Assembly: GCF_963676285.1 (NCBI RefSeq)
Contig: NZ_OY781062.1
Location: forward strand, 124,001-188,000
Direction: 5' to 3'
Length of the DNA: 64,000 nucleotides
From: an uncultured Sphaerochaeta sp.
GTDB taxonomy: Bacteria; Spirochaetota; Spirochaetia; Sphaerochaetales; Sphaerochaetaceae
Shown here: positions 1-8,990 of the stretch, one piece after another
Layout of the letters: every line of letters begins with the position of its first letter
How positions within the stretch are numbered: position 1 is the stretch's first letter
Notes under the pieces: generated by a model
The model's input: the letters and a program-made list of their open reading frames with translations, nothing else
Told to the model about the DNA's origin: nothing
The model's database searches: none
Translations under genes and position numbers: made by a program

Positions 1-519
1 CTGAACAGGAAACAGGCATTCACCCCATCCCTCAGCCTGCAAGGGAATTATGGGATTTCTGGGTGGAATGATAATTACAGTAATACATTCAGTGACAGCT
101 TTTCTTACTCGGTGAGTGTCTCCCTTCCTCTTGATGGGTTTATCCCCAACTCACGTACCCAGGTAGGACTTGCGTCTCTGGATGACTCGCTTGATAAACT
201 TGCCTTGCAGCGTCAGCAGGCGCTTCAGCAGATGGAATTGAGTGTCATATCCCAGGTACAGAATCTGAATATGCTCTCCCTGCAAGCAGACCTCGCCGAG
301 CAAAGTCTGGCAGTGAGTGAGAGACTCTATGAAGCTCAGGTTATCCAATACTACAGTGGATATTTGGGGTTTGTGAGCCTTGAAGAATCGAGGAATAACC
401 TTATGCGCGCAAAACAAGGAGTGCTTGGTGTCCAGTACCAATACATCAGTGCCCTTATCGACCTACTCTACGACCTGAATATTCCAATGAAGGAGTTTAA
501 TCCATCCCATGAATCCTAA
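1..519 (+). CDS. TolC-family outer-membrane efflux protein, C-terminal part
   Basis: The reading frame is open from base 1, so this is the last ~172 residues of a longer protein whose start lies outside the window. It shows the pattern of the outer-membrane efflux factor family: alternating strand residues near the start, then long helices rich in L, Q and A (QRQQALQQMELSVISQVQNL), then a second helix pair (ADLAEQSLAVSERLYEAQVI) as in the periplasmic alpha-barrel of TolC. It would form the outer-membrane channel for the adaptor and pump encoded next. Its last codons overlap the adaptor gene by 11 bp, which indicates one operon. Family and role are fairly sure; the exported substrate cannot be read from the sequence. 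Confidence 0.85.
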   Translation: MNRKQAFTPSLSLQGNYGISGWNDNYSNTFSDSFSYSVSVSLPLDGFIPNSRTQVGLASLDDSLDKLALQRQQALQQMELSVISQVQNLNMLSLQADLAEQSLAVSERLYEAQVIQYYSGYLGFVSLEESRNNLMRAKQGVLGVQYQYISALIDLLYDLNIPMKEFNPSHES

Positions 520-1441
520 TACACCAAAAAAACGTATTGTCGGAGTAAGTGTACTCGTCATTTTGATTCTTGCAGCCACTGCTGTCATTGTCATCAATCC
601 ATTTGCGGGACTTATCGAGAAGCAGAAAGCAAGTGAAACCGAGGTAGTGGAGGACGCAACCGTCTCTGTTGCCGTACAAGCGCTCGAACCACGGAACCTG
701 CAAAACGTAATACAGGGAAATGGTAATGTGATCGATCCCAGTTCGATTGATGTCTATCCTGAGGTTGCCGGTACCCTGACATCCCTAATGGTAAAAGTCG
801 GAGACCAGGTTGAAAAGGACCAGGTAATGGGGACTGTTGACCCATCCCGTGCTGGGATGGTGTATAAGGAGAGCATTATCAAGGCTCCTGCCTCTGGAAC
901 AGTACTTGCTCTTCCTTTCGTACAAGGAGCAGTGGTTACCGGCCAGGCACCCATTGCCCGATTGGGTATGCTTGAGGGGTTGGAAGTGGTCATGTCCATT
1001 GCAGAGAGACATGTCGGTTCAGTGGGAATTGGTACCAAAGCCAGACTTTCGTTCAAGGCTTTTCCTGGGAAGATGTTCACTGGTACGGTAACCCGTCTCA
1101 GCCCGGTCCTCAATCCTGCGAGCAGAACCTTGGAGATTGGGATAACCGTGGATGATAACGATGGGCAGGTCAAGAGTGGCATGTTCCCTACAGTGGAACT
1201 CCTCACTGAATATCTTGAGGATGTATTGGTTGTTCCCCGTTCATCACTTCTCTATGCAGGTGCACAAAGCTATATATATGTAGTTGACTCGAGTAATGTG
1301 GCACACAGGAGGAACGTGGAGATCGGCATGCAAGTATCGGATATGGTACAGATTGTCTCAGGATTGGAGATAGGTGATCATCTGGTCATTCAGGGACAGA
1401 GCCTCCTCACCGATGGCGCTGCTGTGCGCATTGTTCAATAG
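509..1441 (+). CDS. RND efflux periplasmic adaptor (HlyD/MFP family)
   Basis: A 310-residue membrane fusion protein that would link the inner-membrane RND pump to the TolC-like channel. Residues ~9-30 form one hydrophobic anchor (GVSVLVILILAATAVIVI). A biotinyl/lipoyl-like half-motif follows (VYPEVAGTLTSLMVKVGDQV, then KAPASGTVLALPFVQGAVV), the classic split lipoyl hairpin of adaptors. The alpha-helical hairpin is almost absent, because the two lipoyl halves are only ~20 residues apart, as in short adaptors. Beta-barrel and membrane-proximal domains follow, including PASRTLEIGITVDD. The ATG overlaps the upstream gene and the pump starts 12 bp downstream, so the three genes form one transcription unit. 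Confidence 0.88.
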   Translation: MNPNTPKKRIVGVSVLVILILAATAVIVINPFAGLIEKQKASETEVVEDATVSVAVQALEPRNLQNVIQGNGNVIDPSSIDVYPEVAGTLTSLMVKVGDQVEKDQVMGTVDPSRAGMVYKESIIKAPASGTVLALPFVQGAVVTGQAPIARLGMLEGLEVVMSIAERHVGSVGIGTKARLSFKAFPGKMFTGTVTRLSPVLNPASRTLEIGITVDDNDGQVKSGMFPTVELLTEYLEDVLVVPRSSLLYAGAQSYIYVVDSSNVAHRRNVEIGMQVSDMVQIVSGLEIGDHLVIQGQSLLTDGAAVRIVQ

Positions 1442-1453
1442 GGGAGTGTATTC

Positions 1454-4400
1454 ATGAGTGTAACCAATACCGTTGTACGACGGCCGACTACCATCATTGT
1501 CATCTATATTTTGCTGACAGTGCTTGCGTTGGTTGTCTTTCCCAATCTTGCAGTGGAACTGTTTCCGGAGATGGACCTTCCCATGGTCATTGTCTACTCC
1601 TCCTACAGTGGTGCAAGCCCCGAGACCATGGAGAGCAGGGTAACAAAGCCCATTGAAAGTGCTGTTTCCAATGTCGGGGGAATAAAGACTATCAGTTCCA
1701 CCTCATCTGAGGGGATAAGCATGGTAATGCTTGAATTCGCCTATGGAACTGACTTGGACAAGGCTAGCCAATCGATCAATGACAATCTTAATCTGGTAGC
1801 AGATTTCTTCCCCGACGATGCAAGTCAGCCGACTATCTTCAAGCTGAATACCAACATGATGCCGGTGATGAATATCGCCCTTCGCAGTTCCAGCGGCAAG
1901 GATGCCAATGAGCTCAGGGCCTTGATGGAGGATGTCATCCAGAACCAGGTCGACCGGGTTGGTGGGGTTTCCAATACCTCGATCAATGGTGGTCAGGATG
2001 CCATTGTGCAGGTTGCCATCGACCAGAACAGGCTGGAGGCGTATGGGGTAACACTAAGTCAGGTCTCCTTTGCCTTGAACCCTCAGAATGTACAGGTTGG
2101 TGCAGGTACCATGGTGGAGGGTGATCTCTCCTACCTGCTCAGGACCGATGCAGAGTTCTCATCTCTCGAAGAGATTGAGAATGTCATGATCATGAGTATC
2201 CCGAGCTATGACAATACCGGTAATATAACAGGATCGAGTGTTATCCGCCTCAAGGACCTGGCTACAGTCTCCTATGCATTCCGCGATGCAACCAGCCAGG
2301 TGTACATCAATGGGGAGCCAGGGGTATATCTCTCAGTTTCAAAGGAATCTGATGCCAATACGGTACAGGTTGCCAAGCGGGTCCATGCACTCATAGACCA
2401 GTTGAATACTGAGCTTCCTGATGACCTGAGCTTGGATGTGATTGTGGATACTTCCACAATGGTTGAATCCACCATCAATGCTGTGTATGAATCACTGCTC
2501 TATGGAGTGATTCTGGTCATGGTTGTGCTTTTTATCTTTCTTAGGAGTTTCAAGTCTACCCTGATCATAGGAGTAGCCATACCAATCTCCATGCTCCTTA
2601 CCGTACTTTCCATGTTCTTTTTGGGCTACTCGTTGAACCTGATGACTCTGACCGGGCTTATCCTTGGGCTGGGTATGACGGTAGACAGCTCCATCGTTGT
2701 TCTGGAAAATATCTTCCGCTATCGCGAACGAGGGGCTAAACTGCATGCAGCAGCAATCCTTGGTACCAAGGAGATGATTGTCTCAATTGTTGCATCCACC
2801 CTGACCACCGTGTGTGTATTTGTTCCGATGGTGCTGCTCAGAAGTAATCTTGAGATGCTTGGGGAGATGATTACCCCGATGGCGGGAACCATCATCATCA
2901 GTCTGCTTGCCTCCTTGATTGTCTCCATTACCTTGATTCCAGTGCTCTCCAGTAGCTATGTGAAGATCTATACCCGAAAACAAAAGCCGCTTCGCCTCCG
3001 TGTACTTCGCTTCATTGATGACAAGGCAGAGGATGCCTTCGAAGCTCTGGACCGAGGATACAAGCGAGTGCTCTCGCTTCTCATCGATTACCGCTGGCTT
3101 ACGTTGCTGCTGGTGGTACTGATCATGGTTCTGACCTTCCAAGCCTATGGGGCGATGCATCAGAGCCTCTATCCAACTATGAGTGAAACATCAGTTACGG
3201 TGAGTGCTACACTCCCTGAGGGAACTACCCTTGAAACGACTGAGAGCCTTCTTCGTGATCTGGAGGCGAAGGCAAAGCAGGATATTGTCGGCTACAAGGA
3301 CCTGATTGTGACCGTCGGCGGTGGTGGCATGTTCGGCGGGGGAGGGACCAACAGTGGTTCCTTGCAGATCTCCCTCTCTGATGAAGAGGGTGCTGACAGT
3401 ATGCAAACTGTCCAGGAGAAGCTCCGTCAGTACTTCCCACTCTATCCATCAGCATCGTTCTCATTCAGCCAGATGTCCATGGGACTGGGGAATATCAACC
3501 CGGTTGACGTGGTGGTAAAAAGCGATAATCTGGATCTAGCAGTCGCCACTGCTGAGCAAATCCGTGACCTGATCGAAGAGAATCTTCCGGGAGTAACGGA
3601 GGTTCGCACCGACTTCACCAAGGGCTTGCCCGAATTTAGGGTGGTAATCGATCGCGAACGTGCCTATGCCTACAACCTTACCATGCAGAGTATTGCCAAT
3701 GAGATAAGTTACAGTGTAAATGGGCTTACTGCTACCCAGCTCAAGAGCGACGGGAGTGAGACTGACGTGGTGGTCATCCTCCAGGATGAGGACCGCTCCA
3801 GCGAGCTCGATCTTAGGCGTATCTTTGTACGCAATTCCATGGGTGAGAAGATCAGCTTGGATAATGTCGCCTCCATTGAGAGAGCCACAGGCCCTGTTTC
3901 CATCAATCGTGAGAATGAGATGCGTACGGTCCACGTGGTTGGTGGACTGCAAGGAAGTTATGCAGTAAGCCAGGCAGAAGAGGACATCAAGGCCTTGGTG
4001 AAAGAACAACTTCAGCCATCAGGTGATGTTTTTATTGAATATGGTGGTGATTTTGCTGACATGACAGAGATGTTCAGCCAAGTCTGGTTGATCTTGGTTC
4101 TCGCAATCGTCTTAGTGTTCGGGGTAATGGCATCCCTGTTTGAGTCATTCAGGAATCCCTTCATCGTCCTGCTCTCCATGCCACTTATGCTTATCGGCGT
4201 GGTTGGAATCTATCTGATAACCGGAGAAACTTTCAGCTTGATCAGTGCGATTGGCCTGATCATATTGGCTGGTATTGTGGTAAATAACGGTATCGTCTTG
4301 ATCGAGTATATCAATCTGCTGAGAAGGCGTGGCCTGAAGATCAGAGAGGCTTGTATTGAGGCAGGTGGAAATCGCCTAAAACCTATTCTCATGACCAGCT

Positions 4401-4609
4401 TGACCACCATCTTCGGAATGATTCCCCTTGCCTTCTTTGGAGGACAGGGAGCAGAGCAGATCCAGCCTATCGGGCAAACCATCATCGGAGGAATGACGAT
4501 CAGCACGCTGATGACCATTTTCTTCACACCGGTCCTCTATGCACTCTTCAACAAAGATAAGAAGAAGCAGGACGTAGAGAGTATTGAAAACTATGCAGAG
4601 GGGGAGTGA
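1454..4609 (+). CDS. RND-family efflux pump, inner-membrane permease
   Basis: A full-length (1051 aa) AcrB/MexB-type transporter with the usual internal duplication: a membrane helix near residue 12, a periplasmic domain to ~335, six helices, a second periplasmic domain (~560-860) and the last helices to ~1035. The N-terminus reads VRRPTTIIVIYILLTVLALV, and the typical EMDLPMVIVYSSYSGASPET follows. In TM4 the proton-relay segment is LGLGMTVDSSIVVLENI: one Asp is kept and the second Asp of AcrB is Ser, as in several non-enterobacterial RND subgroups. A glycine-rich GGGGMFGGGGTNSG loop sits in the second porter domain. The start is supported by GGGGAG 7 bases before ATG. Energy source is presumably the proton gradient; substrate unknown. 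Confidence 0.93.
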   Translation: MSVTNTVVRRPTTIIVIYILLTVLALVVFPNLAVELFPEMDLPMVIVYSSYSGASPETMESRVTKPIESAVSNVGGIKTISSTSSEGISMVMLEFAYGTDLDKASQSINDNLNLVADFFPDDASQPTIFKLNTNMMPVMNIALRSSSGKDANELRALMEDVIQNQVDRVGGVSNTSINGGQDAIVQVAIDQNRLEAYGVTLSQVSFALNPQNVQVGAGTMVEGDLSYLLRTDAEFSSLEEIENVMIMSIPSYDNTGNITGSSVIRLKDLATVSYAFRDATSQVYINGEPGVYLSVSKESDANTVQVAKRVHALIDQLNTELPDDLSLDVIVDTSTMVESTINAVYESLLYGVILVMVVLFIFLRSFKSTLIIGVAIPISMLLTVLSMFFLGYSLNLMTLTGLILGLGMTVDSSIVVLENIFRYRERGAKLHAAAILGTKEMIVSIVASTLTTVCVFVPMVLLRSNLEMLGEMITPMAGTIIISLLASLIVSITLIPVLSSSYVKIYTRKQKPLRLRVLRFIDDKAEDAFEALDRGYKRVLSLLIDYRWLTLLLVVLIMVLTFQAYGAMHQSLYPTMSETSVTVSATLPEGTTLETTESLLRDLEAKAKQDIVGYKDLIVTVGGGGMFGGGGTNSGSLQISLSDEEGADSMQTVQEKLRQYFPLYPSASFSFSQMSMGLGNINPVDVVVKSDNLDLAVATAEQIRDLIEENLPGVTEVRTDFTKGLPEFRVVIDRERAYAYNLTMQSIANEISYSVNGLTATQLKSDGSETDVVVILQDEDRSSELDLRRIFVRNSMGEKISLDNVASIERATGPVSINRENEMRTVHVVGGLQGSYAVSQAEEDIKALVKEQLQPSGDVFIEYGGDFADMTEMFSQVWLILVLAIVLVFGVMASLFESFRNPFIVLLSMPLMLIGVVGIYLITGETFSLISAIGLIILAGIVVNNGIVLIEYINLLRRRGLKIREACIEAGGNRLKPILMTSLTTIFGMIPLAFFGGQGAEQIQPIGQTIIGGMTISTLMTIFFTPVLYALFNKDKKKQDVESIENYAEGE

Positions 4610-4610
4610 G

Positions 4611-4883
4611 ATGAGAAGAGTGGAAATCATAGCAGCCCAGGCAATCCTGGAAGATGTCTTGGAGGCACTTGAGCACTATGCTGTACCAATGCATTACACC
4701 ATTATCCCTACTGCCCATGGAAAAGGAAACACCATCCCCAAACTTGGGGATGATGTGTGGCCGGAAGAGAATTTTGTCTTGATCATGTATTGCGAGGATG
4801 CAACCCTCCGGAGCATTGAGATGGCCATACAACTGGTGAAAAAGAAGTATGACCATGAGGGTATTGGCTACTTTGTGATCTGA
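4611..4883 (+). CDS. PII-like small protein encoded with the RND pump
   Basis: A 90-residue soluble protein starting MRRVEIIAAQAILEDVLEAL. The length, the beta-alpha-beta opening and the later strand/helix pair (NFVLIMYCEDATLRSIEMAI, ending GIGYFVI) resemble the ferredoxin-like fold of PII/PII-like signalling proteins. The canonical PII T-loop and B-loop signatures are not evident. The ATG lies one base after the pump stop codon, so it is translated with the pump. DUF3240-type PII-like proteins are known next to metal RND pumps in proteobacteria, so a regulatory role on the pump is a reasonable but unproven inference. Its 3' end overlaps by 16 bp the convergent mscS-like gene. Confidence 0.6.
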   Translation: MRRVEIIAAQAILEDVLEALEHYAVPMHYTIIPTAHGKGNTIPKLGDDVWPEENFVLIMYCEDATLRSIEMAIQLVKKKYDHEGIGYFVI

Positions 4884-5962
4884 GGAGGAGGTACTACCTC
4901 TGTCTCTACTGGATTGCTTGCCCCTGCCTTGGTGTAGACCAATTGGGTCGGGTAGGCAAACTCAATACCTTCTTCCTTGAATGCCCTGACAAGTTTGAGA
5001 TAAATCTCCTGTTGCGTGTCCATGTAGATCACATAATCATTGGTTGGCACGTAGTAGACCGTTTCAAAATTGAGGGAGAAGTCCCCGAAGGCAAAGAAGT
5101 GGGACCGGTCACAGATGACCCCTTCAATGGTCTGTACTGAGGCGATGATATCCTTGATGATGGTAGGAATTTTCTCCAGTTTCTCGGCTGGGGTCTCATA
5201 GAGTACGCCAATCTTGAAGACAACCCTACGCCTGAGCATCTGCTTGTAGTTGTGTATACGAGCAGATGTTAAGTCGGAGTTTGCTATGATCATCAATTCA
5301 CCGGAGAGTACCCTGATGCGGATGGACTTGATACCGATCCGCTCAACGACGCCTGCCTTATCCCCAAAGACAATGAAGTCTCCCAACTCGAAGGGCTTGT
5401 CGAAGAAAATGACCAGGTAGCTGAAGAGGTCTCCGAGGATTCCTTGGGCAGCAATGGCAACGGCAATACCTCCAACACCAAGGCCGGCAAGGGCAGTGGA
5501 GACATCGAGGCCGAGATTGGCCATAAGGAAGATGATGCCGATGATCCAAAAGATGAATTTGACCAAGGATAGCAGGGGTCTGAGATTTTTCTCCCGATCA
5601 TGATTTGCCCAATCATGGTCAAAGTACCGTGAGAATGCCAACTCCAGTGTTTTGTTAAGAGAACGGACAATGATGAAGGTCATGATAATTGAGAAACTGA
5701 TCTTTACGATGTTCTGGATCTGATCATCGAACGCCACCATTTCGACTGCTACAGTCAGCAAACCAAGGAAGGCCAAGGGTACAGCAATTTTCTGGAAGAA
5801 CCGCATGAAATTCAGGTTGATGGTTTTCTTCCCCTCCTGTTTTTTTTCCTCCATTTTGCGAATTCGACGTTTGAGGATGATATTCACCAAGAATAAAATG
5901 AGTGAACCAACGACAATAACCGATAGTGCTTTTAGATATTCCCATTCCAATAGTGTTTGCAT
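4868..5962 (-). CDS. MscS-family mechanosensitive ion channel
   Basis: Encodes a small-conductance mechanosensitive channel that would release solutes on hypo-osmotic shock. The start is set at the ATG of MQTLLEWEYLKALSVI, giving 364 aa; an in-frame extension to 6130 would run into the divergent gene at 6072. Hydrophobic helices lie near residues 10-30, 60-80, 90-110 and 140-165. The pore helix is the recognisable LGVGGIAVAIAAQGILGDLF, with the Gly/Ala pattern of TM3 of MscS. It is followed by the beta domain segment FELGDFIVFGDKAGVVERIG and a mixed alpha/beta C-terminal domain. A Lys/Glu-rich linker (RRIRKMEEKKQEGKK) sits between TM1 and TM2. The gene stands alone; its 3' end overlaps the convergent PII-like gene. 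Confidence 0.9.
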   Translation of the reverse strand: MQTLLEWEYLKALSVIVVGSLILFLVNIILKRRIRKMEEKKQEGKKTINLNFMRFFQKIAVPLAFLGLLTVAVEMVAFDDQIQNIVKISFSIIMTFIIVRSLNKTLELAFSRYFDHDWANHDREKNLRPLLSLVKFIFWIIGIIFLMANLGLDVSTALAGLGVGGIAVAIAAQGILGDLFSYLVIFFDKPFELGDFIVFGDKAGVVERIGIKSIRIRVLSGELMIIANSDLTSARIHNYKQMLRRRVVFKIGVLYETPAEKLEKIPTIIKDIIASVQTIEGVICDRSHFFAFGDFSLNFETVYYVPTNDYVIYMDTQQEIYLKLVRAFKEEGIEFAYPTQLVYTKAGASNPVETEVVPPPQITK

Positions 5963-6071
5963 ACATTCCAGTATAGACAGATTTTCCCTACCATACAAAT
6001 GAAAAAGAAATCTCACTTTCTTGGGAAGCGCTTGTAAGGTATAATCACACACAAACCAAGGAGTATGTGTG

Positions 6072-6956
6072 ATGAAACTGCATGAAATACAGATGCGTGA
6101 CCCCTTTGTGCTTGCCGATAAGCAATCCATGACCTATTACCTCTACGGAACAACCGACAAGGACCCTTGGAAAGCTCCTGGGGTAAGCTTTGAAGTGTAC
6201 CGTAGCTCTGACTTGCACGATTGGGACGGTCCTTTCACTGTTTTTACTCCAACAAAAGGTTTCTGGGGAACCCATAATTTCTGGGCTCCTGAGGTACACA
6301 TCTATCTGGGCAAGTACTATCTCTTTGCCACATTCACTGCCCCAGGACGTTGTCGTGGTACCCACATTCTTGTCAGTGAATCTCCCATGGGTCCCTTCAT
6401 TCCCGTTTCTGATGAACCTGCCACCCCGCTGGAATGGGAGTGCCTGGATGGTACTTTCTTCCTTGACGATACAGCACAGCCATGGATTGTCTTCTGCCAT
6501 GAGTGGGTGCAGATCAATGATGGAGAGGTATGTGCCAGGAAATTGAGCACTGATCTCAGTACTCCTGTTGGGGATCCTGTATTGCTTTTCAGGGCTTCAG
6601 AGGCCTCTTGGCCGAAAGCACTTCCCAGAAGGGATGGTACTGGGTTGGTTGATGCAAAAGTGACCGATGGCCCGTTCATGTATAGGAATAGCGATGGAAC
6701 CCTGTTGATGCTCTGGTCCAGTGTTGCCCCCTCTGGGTATGCGATGGGCTACGCAAGCAGCGAAAGTGGAACGATACGAGGTCCTTGGAAACAGCAAGCA
6801 ATGCCGCTGGTCAGTAGTGATGGAGGTCATGGGATGATTTTCAAGACGTTTAAAGGAAAACTCTTTCTTACCTACCATAGTCCTAACAAGACCCCGAATG
6901 AGAGGCCGTTCTTTGTACCACTTGCAGAGACAACAGGAGGTCTTGCATGCCGATAG
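6072..6956 (+). CDS. Glycoside hydrolase family 43-like enzyme
   Basis: A 294-residue five-bladed propeller enzyme of the GH43 type, probably acting on arabinose-, xylose- or galactose-containing glycans. MRDPFVLAD near the N-terminus carries the Asp expected to act as base, and the GTHNFWAPEVH segment and the late HGMIFKTFKGKLFLTYHSPN are typical of the family. The usual general-acid motif EGP appears here as TDGPFMYR, with Asp instead of Glu. There is no signal peptide, so it is likely cytoplasmic and works on imported oligosaccharides. The start ATG at 6072 is preferred to the GTG one codon earlier because AAGGAG lies 8 bases upstream. It overlaps the next glycosidase gene by 10 bp. Confidence 0.8.
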   Translation: MKLHEIQMRDPFVLADKQSMTYYLYGTTDKDPWKAPGVSFEVYRSSDLHDWDGPFTVFTPTKGFWGTHNFWAPEVHIYLGKYYLFATFTAPGRCRGTHILVSESPMGPFIPVSDEPATPLEWECLDGTFFLDDTAQPWIVFCHEWVQINDGEVCARKLSTDLSTPVGDPVLLFRASEASWPKALPRRDGTGLVDAKVTDGPFMYRNSDGTLLMLWSSVAPSGYAMGYASSESGTIRGPWKQQAMPLVSSDGGHGMIFKTFKGKLFLTYHSPNKTPNERPFFVPLAETTGGLACR

Positions 6957-8983
6957 AGAGAAAGAGACTGGTCCAGGAGATGAATCCCAAGGTACACGCT
7001 TGGGACCCCGATTCCTTTCTCTCTGTGGGAAATGGGAACCTTGTCTATACCGTTGACTGTACCGGGACACAGAGCCGGATTGCCCATATAAAGGGAAAGA
7101 CGCCGCTTTGTACCATGTCCAGCTGGGGGTTGCACAACTACCCAGGAAAGGAAGAGAAGCACTACGATCGGCTCAGACTGAAGCAGTATGAGCATGCAGG
7201 TAGGACTGTCGGATATATGAGTGATGATACCGCCCAAGAGGAGCTTTTTCATGACCTCAGGGTAAATCCTCACCGATGCAATCTTGCTCATATTGGTTTG
7301 CAAGCGAGTGCTCCGTATGACATCAACAATGGTACATCCTTCACACAGGAACTGGATCTGTACAGTGGGGTTATTACCAGTGACTTTATGGTAGAAGATG
7401 AACCTACACAGGTTCATACCCTCTGTCATCCGAAGCAAGACCAACTCTCTTTTCGCCTATCATCTCCACTGCTTAAGATTGGGAAATTGCATCTTGTCTT
7501 ACGCTTTCCCTATCCATCCCATGACATTAGCGCCAGTGATTATACAAAACCTGAGAGTCACAAAAGTGTTTTGGTGGAGTACGGTGATGGCCGGTATTGC
7601 ATCAAGAGAACGGTTGATACGATGCAGTATGATGTGCAAATACTGGCAAGCAAGCATAGCATTCTTCAACAAATATCCGCACATGAGTTCATTGTTTCTT
7701 CGTCTCATGAGCTGTTGGAGGTTGGTGTGTTGTTCCAACAGGGGAAGGAGAGGAAAGAAGTAGAGGACTTCATCCAAGCACTTGATGCTTGTACGCTCCA
7801 CTGGTCTTCCTTCTGGCAGGATGGTGCCTTTATTGACCTTTCCCTTTCATCTGATCCAAGAGCACAAGAATTACAGCGAAGAATGATCCTCTCACGCTAT
7901 CTGCTGGCCATCCAGTGCAGTGGAAGTACACCTCCACCGGAGACCGGACTTACCTGTAATAGCTGGTATGGCAAGTTTCATCTGGAGATGCACCTCCTTC
8001 ATGCTGCACACTTTGCTCTCTTTGGCCAGAGCGAGTTGTTCGAGCGTTCTCTTTCCTATTATCTTGATATTCTCCCAGGGGCATATGAGCGGGCCAGGAG
8101 CCAAGGCTATCAGGGTGGGCGATGGCCGAAGATGACCGACCCAAGTGGGAATGACAGCCCCTCTGCCATTGGTACCTTACTCTGCTGGCAACAGCCACAT
8201 CCCATCTTCTATGGCTCTCTCCTTAGAAAAACGCATCCAGAGTCAGACATGTTGTCTTCATGGGTTCCTGTTATCCGGGCAACTGCTGACTTCATGGTGG
8301 ACTATGTCATCTGGGATGAGAAGAGAAAAGCGTATGTACTAGGCCCACCGGTAATTCCCGTCCAGGAGAACCATGACCCTGAAAAAACACTCAATCCAAC
8401 ATTCGAGCTCTCTTATTGGAGATGGGCGCTCTCGGAGGCCATTGATTTCATGGAACAGTTTGAGCAACCGGTTGATCCCAAATGGAAGCATGTTTTGGAC
8501 AACCTGGCCCCTCTCCCGATAAAAGACGGGCTCTATCTTGCCCAGGAGAACTGCCCCGATACCTACACAACCTATGCCTACGACCATCCCTCCCTTCTAT
8601 TCAGCCTTGGTCTGCTTGATGGGCGAGATGTCGACCAAAAAGTCATGGAACATTCCCTTATGAACGTTATGGAGAAGTGGCAGCTCAATGAGCTATGGGG
8701 GTGGGACTTCCCCTTGATGGCCATGACGGCAGCAAGATTGGGAAAACCAGCATTGGCTCTTGACCTCTTGTTGATGGACTCTCCGAAAAACACCTATACT
8801 CCAAATGGGCACAATGCCCAGAGACCGAAGGAAGACCTTCCTCTGTATCTTCCTGGTAACGGTGCACTCCTTCTTGCTCTTGCCCTGATGGCAGGCGGTT
8901 GGGAGGGAAGTGAAACTCCGTATCCTGGTTTCCCGAAAGATGGTTGGGTAGTACAGGCAGAAGGTTTGAAAAAGTTTTGGTAG
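6947..8983 (+). CDS. Six-hairpin glycosidase-like protein
   Basis: A 678-residue cytoplasmic protein with a beta-rich N-terminal half (~1-290, opening KVHAWDPDSFLSVGNGNLVY) and an alpha-rich C-terminal half that looks like the (alpha/alpha)6 barrel of the six-hairpin glycosidase superfamily. Signature stretches are NSWYGKFHLEMHLLHAAHF, YQGGRWPKMTDPSGNDSPS and the C-terminal LYLPGNGALLLALALMAGGW, as in GH65/GH95-like proteins. I cannot place it in one CAZy family. Acidic candidates sit in the KFHLEMH and ELSYWRWALSEA segments. AGGAGG precedes the ATG. Its translational overlap with the GH43-like gene suggests the two enzymes act in turn on the same plant-type oligosaccharide. Confidence 0.7.
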   Translation: MPIERKRLVQEMNPKVHAWDPDSFLSVGNGNLVYTVDCTGTQSRIAHIKGKTPLCTMSSWGLHNYPGKEEKHYDRLRLKQYEHAGRTVGYMSDDTAQEELFHDLRVNPHRCNLAHIGLQASAPYDINNGTSFTQELDLYSGVITSDFMVEDEPTQVHTLCHPKQDQLSFRLSSPLLKIGKLHLVLRFPYPSHDISASDYTKPESHKSVLVEYGDGRYCIKRTVDTMQYDVQILASKHSILQQISAHEFIVSSSHELLEVGVLFQQGKERKEVEDFIQALDACTLHWSSFWQDGAFIDLSLSSDPRAQELQRRMILSRYLLAIQCSGSTPPPETGLTCNSWYGKFHLEMHLLHAAHFALFGQSELFERSLSYYLDILPGAYERARSQGYQGGRWPKMTDPSGNDSPSAIGTLLCWQQPHPIFYGSLLRKTHPESDMLSSWVPVIRATADFMVDYVIWDEKRKAYVLGPPVIPVQENHDPEKTLNPTFELSYWRWALSEAIDFMEQFEQPVDPKWKHVLDNLAPLPIKDGLYLAQENCPDTYTTYAYDHPSLLFSLGLLDGRDVDQKVMEHSLMNVMEKWQLNELWGWDFPLMAMTAARLGKPALALDLLLMDSPKNTYTPNGHNAQRPKEDLPLYLPGNGALLLALALMAGGWEGSETPYPGFPKDGWVVQAEGLKKFW

Positions 8984-8990
8984 GAGTGGC

